From Theropithecus gelada (taxonomy: Eukaryota; Chordata; Mammalia; Primates; Cercopithecidae): a DNA stretch of 64,000 nt. A model generated the notes under the pieces. The model was not told the origin of the DNA. It did no database searches and saw only the letters and a program-made list of their open reading frames with translations. The stretch is from assembly GCF_003255815.1 (NCBI RefSeq), contig NC_037681.1:78230188-78294187 (forward strand). The letters run 5' to 3'. Within the stretch, counting starts at the first letter, position 1. The number at the start of each line of letters is the position of its first letter. Of the stretch, positions 58,373-64,000 are shown one piece after another. A program made the position numbers and the translations under genes.

Positions 58373-60471
58373 TTGTTTTGTTTTTGATGTTGAAGGCAAA
58401 ATATTGTATGTACTTTAAAATGAAAAGTAGAGTTTTAATTAATCCACAAAAAATGGCATAAGAATTAAATTCAACCAAACCAAATGAGTTGGAGACTCAG
58501 CTTGTCATGTCTTCCATTTTGTAGGGCATAAATTTTAAAACCAAAGTAAACCCCCATTGCTCTTATGCTTTTCAAGTTCAAAGGTACCATTTCAACTACT
58601 ACAAAAATATTTGAAATTTTCTACATGTCCACAATGAAAATAGTAAAGCTAGCTTTACTATTAGCTCAAAACAAAAGGTGGACTGAATAAAATGCATAAA
58701 TCAAACATCAAAGAGACAAATACATTAATAAGATAAGCAAAATGAAGCAGGATGATGGCAATTTGTCCAAAATCTGTCATGCTGTTTAGTGTGTAGACAA
58801 TTTGGGTCTGATTGTTTTAGCTGTTTTTATACATGCATTGCTACATATTAAGAACAAATCCAAAGGATAGCACCAAGGTTTAGCCTATTTATGTTAACCT
58901 AATCACACACAAATTCTAGCCATTGATACATATTTTACAACTCCATTTAGCTAGTGGTCAGTTACCTGGATTTATGATTTATAAGGACCATTTGCTTTAT
59001 AAGGCTCTTTTGCCAGCTCCAGTACATTTTTTATGTAAAATACAACATGTATTAAAATGTAGTAAACATGTCTATGAATTTTGATTTACATGATTGAAGA
59101 TTTCAGAGTTGTGTAAATGAGGGTTCATACACTATAACTGCTTACAAAAGAAAATATTTTTTTTCATAGAAAATACTCCAACACATATTCCTGGGTGTTC
59201 GAAATCATCACATTCATTCAGTCTTGAACAAAAGTATGATTTAACAGAAGGAGTATGTAAATCAAATTCACAAGACCTGGATTTCTCTTCCAGCATAACT
59301 AGAAATATTTTTATTAAGTTACAGTTCCCTAATTTCTAAAGTAGGGAAAATAGGGTGAAATGTGGATAAGGACATATGGGTGGACATACAGAGTGTGCTA
59401 CAAGTTCAGATGTAGACTCAGGTAAATATAAAGTAGACATTCTCATTATCATAAAATGAACATATGTGAGAGCAAGGTTGTTAGAAATGGAACATAGAAT
59501 TAAAACGTGTACATAGAAACACTGAGTTTGAACATAAAGCAATTATCTACAAGGTAAAAACATCACTTTAAAAAGAGCTGTTCATTTGATTCTTTTGAGT
59601 GTGTACAGAGAGCTCAGGTTGAAGAAAATACTTTTAAGGATTTACTTTGAGGAGTTTTCTGCTTTCTGAATTAAGTTTTGAGTGAACTGTGTAATTTTTT
59701 ATGCTGGATGAACCTCACTCAAAAATAGAGACTTCTGTGAAATATAGCATAATTTTAGCCTACTTAGTTCACAGATTACAGAAAACCATGGACATTCTTT
59801 TTCCTGGAATTCCTTAAAAGTTGGGTCCACATGAAACTAGAGTCCCTTGTGGAGGAGCAAATCAGAAATACGAGAATGAAAGTGTATTTAACGGTGTTCC
59901 TGCATCTTCTGGTCTCTCTTCATCTCATGTTTCAAATGCTATGGAAACATTGAGGTATCTTAAGGTCCAGATTTGGTACAGAGGCTTGCTGTGTATTTAA
60001 TTTATCAATCATTTAAAATGTCAAACAAGCAGACTAATGTATCTCTGTACATTTTGAAGTGACTAAATTTTTAACTTTCAGCAAATACATGTGGACATAA
60101 ATTAAATGGCAGATGATATAATCTTTGTCAAGTACTCAGTGTGTGTAGATACCTAAGAAGCAACACACGATATTTAAGAAGCATGAACACGGGGTTTAAT
60201 AATAAGAAAGCTGTAGAACTCCATTAAATAAGATATTAGCTTAGCTTTTTAATTCCATGATATCAATTATTCAATTTTATATTTCTCTTACCATTTTTAC
60301 TGCTAAACTACTATCCAGAGTTACTATAATTCATTTTCCCAGAGTTGAAAGTCATATGAAATTCAAATTAGTAAGGGCTTAATCAGAATTAAAAAAATAG
60401 GTTTGGACATTTAGTTTTTTTATCCCCTATACTTTGACAACTACCTTCCAATCCTTTTTACTAACACACAG

Positions 60472-60473
<2 letters not shown>
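58373..60473. other. Unassigned AT-rich sequence
   Basis: A faint MIR-like segment at 59260-59350 ('ttcacaagacctggatttct') is possible but not called. No coding signature. Confidence 0.4.
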
Positions 60474-60509
<36 letters not shown>

Positions 60510-60520
60510 ACACACACACA
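60474..60520 (+). repeat. (CA)n microsatellite
   Basis: About 23 CA/AC units with a single T interruption at 60505. The length makes it a plausible polymorphic marker. Confidence 0.97.
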
Positions 60521-60777
60521 TTTCTAAGCTAAAACTAAGTAAAGTTGTTATGAAAATTGGGACATTAACATTATTGAAAATATATTTATTAAGTATAAAG
60601 GGGAAAATAATAATAAAGTGGAGAAATTTGCCCTCAAGTAATCAAAGTTGGCATTACCTATAATGAATATATCTATATATCTATCTATGTGAGAAAGAAG
60701 CACATTTGGAAAATATGGGGTAAATTTACAGAATGTAGGCAAAAGATATTTGATAATTTTACTATAGTTTAATAATA

Positions 60778-62217
60778 GCATTGAGATATAATTTACCTAT
60801 CATAAAACTCACAATTTAAAAATATACAATTGAGTGGTTTTTAGAATGTTCCCAGAATTGTGCAACCATCACCACTCTAGTTTTCCTATTTTTATCATCT
60901 CATTAGCAGTTACTCCCCATTCAACCCCTAAAAATCCAAGTCTACTTTCTGTCTGATGGGTTTATTTATTCTGGACCTTTAATGTAAGTAGAGTAATACA
61001 ACATGTGATCCTTTGTGACTGTATTCTTTCACTGAGCACAGTGTTTTCAAGGTTCATTTATGGTGCAGCACGTATCCTTCATTCATCTACTTTATCGTAG
61101 AATAATATTCAATTGCATAGATAAACCACACTTTGTTCATTTAGCAGTTGATAGACATTAGGATTTTGTCAATTTTGGGTGGGGGGGTCTCTTGATATTT
61201 GTTTCATTTCCCTTTGGTGTATACCTAGAATTTGAATAACTACATTATGATATTATTCTACATTTTATGTTTAGAAAATCTGAAAAACTGTTCTCCAAAG
61301 TGGCAACATCATTTTACAATGGAACAGCAATGTCTGAGGGCTCCAGTTATGCCACATCCTTGCCAATACTTTGCTATTGTCTTTTAAAAATTGTAGCCAT
61401 ACTAATGGGCACAAAATAGTATGTCCTTGTGATTTTGATTTGCATTTTTCTACTAACTAATGATGTTTACATAATTCTGTGGGCTTGTTGTCCATTTGTA
61501 TATCCTCTTTGGGAAATGTCTATTCAAATTCTTGACTCATTTCTTAAGTGAATTATTCGTCGTCTTATTGTGAAGTTATAAAATTTCTTGATATATTCTG
61601 GATACAAGAGAATACTGTTTACAGCGTTATGAGAATTGCAAACATTTTCTCCCATTCTTTGAATTGCCTTTTAATATTTCTTAATGGTGCCCTTTAAAGC
61701 AAAAATAATCATAATTGTAATGAAGTCCAATTTATTTATTTTGTGTCACTTGCAATTGTGGTTCATAACTAAGAAACCATTGCCTAAACTAAAAATCATA
61801 AAGATTTACTCCTCTACTTTCTTATAAGATTTTTAAAGTTCTAACTCTTACATGTAGGTCTATGCCCCATTTTTAGTTACTTTTTATATAGTATGAGGTA
61901 GGCGTTCGACTTCATTCTTTGTAGTATAGGTATCCAGCTTTCCAATCACCATTGGTCAAAAACACTATTCTTGCATGCACTGAATTGTCTTGGTATCCTT
62001 GACCAAAAGTGTAGGCTTTTTGTTTGGGTTCTCAATTCTTATCCATTGAAAAGTGTTCATTCTTAGGCCAGTATTATCATGGTTATAGTATATGGTATAG
62101 TATCATGGTTATAGTAAGTTTTAAAATCTGGAAGTACGAGTCCTCTAACTTTGTCTCTTTCAGGATTTCTTAGGCTATTCTGACCCCTTTCCTTTCCCCT
62201 ATTAATATTTTTAGTTA
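60778..62217 (-). pseudogene. L1MC/L1MD 3' UTR and ORF2 remnant
   Basis: Plus-strand antisense order: 'aacatgtgatcctttgtgac', 'cttgccaatactttgctatt', 'ccattcttt' near a '-gaattgccttttaatattt' block, 'tgaagtccaatttatttatt', 'ccagctttccaatcaccatt', 'ggtatccttgaccaaaagtg' and 'ggttatagtaagttttaaaa'. This covers the L1 3' UTR into the later part of ORF2. All frames are short. A short internal duplication of 'tatcatggttatagta' lies at 62086-62117. An Alu follows at 62218. Confidence 0.8.
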
Positions 62218-62506
62218 ATTTTTTTGAGGCAAGGTTATGCTCTATTACCCAGCCGGAGTGCTGTGGCACAATCTCAGCTCACTGTAACCTTTGCCTCCTG
62301 GGTTCAAGAGATTCTCCTGCTTCTGCCTCCTGATTAGCTGGGAATATAGACACACACCATTACGCCCAGCTAATTTTTGTAATTTTAGTAGAGATGGGGT
62401 TTCACCATGTTGGCCAGGCTGGTCTTGAACTCCTGACCTCAGGTGATCCACCCACCTTGGCCTCCAAAAGTGTTGGGATTACAGGTGTGAGCCACTATGC
62501 ATGGCC
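62218..62506 (-). mobile_element. AluS-type SINE
   Basis: Antisense dimer: 'gaggcaaggttatgctctat', 'gctcactgtaacctttgcct', 'ttcaccatgttggccaggct' (S-type) and 5' end 'gtgagccactatgcatggcc'. The plus-strand frame 62394-62585 is the usual antisense Alu reading. Confidence 0.9.
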
Positions 62507-63540
62507 GCTTGTCCCTATTTATTTTATTATTTTAATTTTTTCCATAAGTTATTGGGGTACAGGTGGTATTTGGTTACATGAGTAAGTTCTTTAGTGGTGA
62601 TTTGGGAGATTTTGATGTGACCATAACCCGAGCAGTATACACTGCACCATATCTGTAGTCTTTTATCCCTCACCCCTCCCACTCTTTTCTCCCAAGTCCG
62701 CACAGTCCATTGTATCATTCGTATGCCTTTCTGTCCTCATAATTTAGCTTGCACATATCAGTGAGAACATAAGATGTTTGGTTTCCCATTCCTGAGTTAC
62801 TTTACTTAGAATAGTCTCCAATCTTATCCAGGTCACTGCAAATGCTGTTCATTCATTCCTTTTAAGGTTGCATAGTATTCCATCATACATATATACCATA
62901 GTTTATCCACTTGTCAATTGATGGGCATTTGAGTCAATTCCACAATTTTGCAATTGTGAATTGTGCTGCTATACACATGCACGTGCAAGTATCTTTTCTG
63001 AATAATGACTTCTTTTCTTCTAGGTGGACATCCAGCAGTGGGATTGCTGGATCAAATCGTAGTTCTACTGTTAGTTCTTTAAGGAATCTCCACACTGTTT
63101 TCTATCGTGGCTGTACTAGTTTGCATTCCCACCAGCAGTGTAGAAGTGTTCCCTGTTTGCTGCATCAATGACAACATCTATTTTTTTTTTTTTTAATTTT
63201 TATGGCCATTCTTGCAGGAGTAAGGTAGTATTGCATGGTGGTTTTGACTTGCATTTCCCTGATCACTAGTGATGTCAAGCATTTTTTCATATGTTTATTG
63301 TCCATTTGTATATCTTATTTTAAATATTGTCTACTTATGTCCTTAGCCCACTTTTTGACGCGATTGTTTTTATCTTCCTGATTTGAGTTCATTGCAGATT
63401 CTGGATATTAGTCCTTTGTCAGATATATAGATTGTGAAGATTTTCTCCCACTCCATGGTTTGACTGTTTACTCTTCTGACTATTACTTTTGCCATGGAAA
63501 AGGTCTTTAGTTTCATTAGGTACAAGCTATTCATCTGTTT
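62507..63540 (-). pseudogene. L1P/L1MA-grade 3' UTR and ORF2 end, interrupted
   Basis: Antisense text: 'attggggtacaggtggtatt', 'tggttacatgagtaagttct', 'cagtgagaacataagatgtt', 'ccagcagtgggattgctgga', 'ttcccaccagcagtgtagaa' and 'gatttgagttcattgcagat'. It runs into ORF2 ('aaaggtctttagtttcatta') and is cut at about 63541 by a second L1. An internal T-run at 63179-63194 sits where ORF2 normally has no such tract. Frames are broken. Confidence 0.83.
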
Positions 63541-64000
63541 TTGTTTTACTTTAACTTTTGAAATACATGTGCGGAACATGCAGGTTTGCTACGTAGTAAT
63601 ACATGTGCCATGGTGGTTTGCTGCACCTATCAACCCCGTATCTAGGTTTTAAGATCCTCATGCATTAGGTATTTGTCCTAATGCTCTCCCTCCCATTTCC
63701 TCCCACCCCCCGACAGGCCCTGGTGTGTGATGTTCCCCTCACCGTGCCTATGTGTTCTCATTGTTCAACTCCCACTTATGAGTGAGAACATGTGGTGTTT
63801 GGTTTATTGTTCCTGTGTTAGTTTGCTGAGGATGATGGATTCCAACTTCATCCATGTTCCTGCAAAGGACATGAACTCATTCTTTTTTATGGCTGCATAG
63901 TATTCCATGGTGTATATGTGTCACATTTTCTTTATCCAGTCTATCATTGACAACTGTTTGGGTTCATTCCAAGTCTTAGCTATTATTAATAGGGTGGCAA
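63541..64000 (-). mobile_element. L1PA/L1PB 3' end, running off the window
   Basis: Antisense 3' UTR: 'gaaatacatgtgcggaacat', 'tgccatggtggtttgctgca', 'ttaggtatttgtcctaatgc', 'ctcccacttatgagtgagaa' and 'tatggctgcatagtattcca'. The 3' tail lies at the left, so the element's 5' part lies beyond base 64000. It appears nested in the L1 ending at 63540. Confidence 0.88.

Noticed and set aside
62218..62560. Possible target-site duplication around the AluS
   Set aside because: The flanks are similar ('ctattaatattttta' and 'ctatttattttatta') but not identical, and both are low-complexity T/A text.
1..64000. CRISPR arrays, tRNA/rRNA genes, bacterial operons, phage or CpG islands
   Set aside because: No regularly spaced repeats, no cloverleaf with A/B boxes outside MIR/Alu, no long adjacent frames, and CG dinucleotides are rare except in Alu.

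Overview
The window is AT-rich vertebrate nuclear DNA and almost certainly primate, most likely human. Full-length Alu elements of J, S and Y type lie beside young L1PA-type L1 3' ends, THE1/MST solo LTRs and ancient mammalian L2 and MIR copies, a mix typical of an ape or Old World monkey genome. I see no bacterial or viral gene layout, no intact protein-coding gene, no CpG-island-like stretch, no tRNA or rRNA, and no CRISPR. The open frames are short. The longest (227 codons) is the tail of a dead L1 ORF2, and several others are antisense readings of Alu or L1. This is best read as gene-poor intergenic or deep-intronic sequence built by repeated transposon insertion.

Layout. 1-7 kb: an L2 split by an MST solo LTR, MaLR-type LTRs, two Tigger-group DNA transposons, and a tiny L1 with a clear target-site duplication. 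8-14.6 kb: a DNA-transposon MITE, an L1 3' end, an L2, then a long minus-strand run of old L1M sequence carrying an AluY. 15-18 kb: MIR, old L1ME, a 76-bp L1 tail with a perfect 20-bp duplication, and a 5'-inverted L1. 18-25.8 kb: mostly unassigned sequence with L2, hAT and L1ME pieces. 25.9-28.6 kb: an AluJ and a second 5'-inverted L1, whose two blocks meet at one point of ORF2. 28.6-40.4 kb: mostly unassigned, with an L1 endonuclease-domain fragment, two MIRs and a local tandem duplication. 40.5-47 kb: a 5'-truncated L1PA, two Alus, MLT1 and THE1 LTRs. 47.8-51.7 kb: about 3.9 kb of very old L1M. 52-60 kb: unassigned DNA with an odd repeat pair, MIR, a long L2, and an inverted pair of old LTRs. 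60.8-64 kb: a minus-strand stack of L1 copies and an Alu running off the right edge.

The retrotransposon remnants do not work together as a system. The informative content is insertion mechanics: target-site duplications, twin-priming inversions, template-switch patches, and decay of catalytic motifs. Subfamily names come from recall of consensus sequences without a search, so class-level calls are firmer than subfamily calls. I found no convincing undescribed biological system. The best leads are the two inverted L1s, the ORF2-derived patch in an L1 3' UTR, the diverged A-B/B'-A' repeat at 52-53.4 kb, the young tandem duplication near 37.2 kb, and the long repeat-poor stretch at 34.4-40.5 kb.
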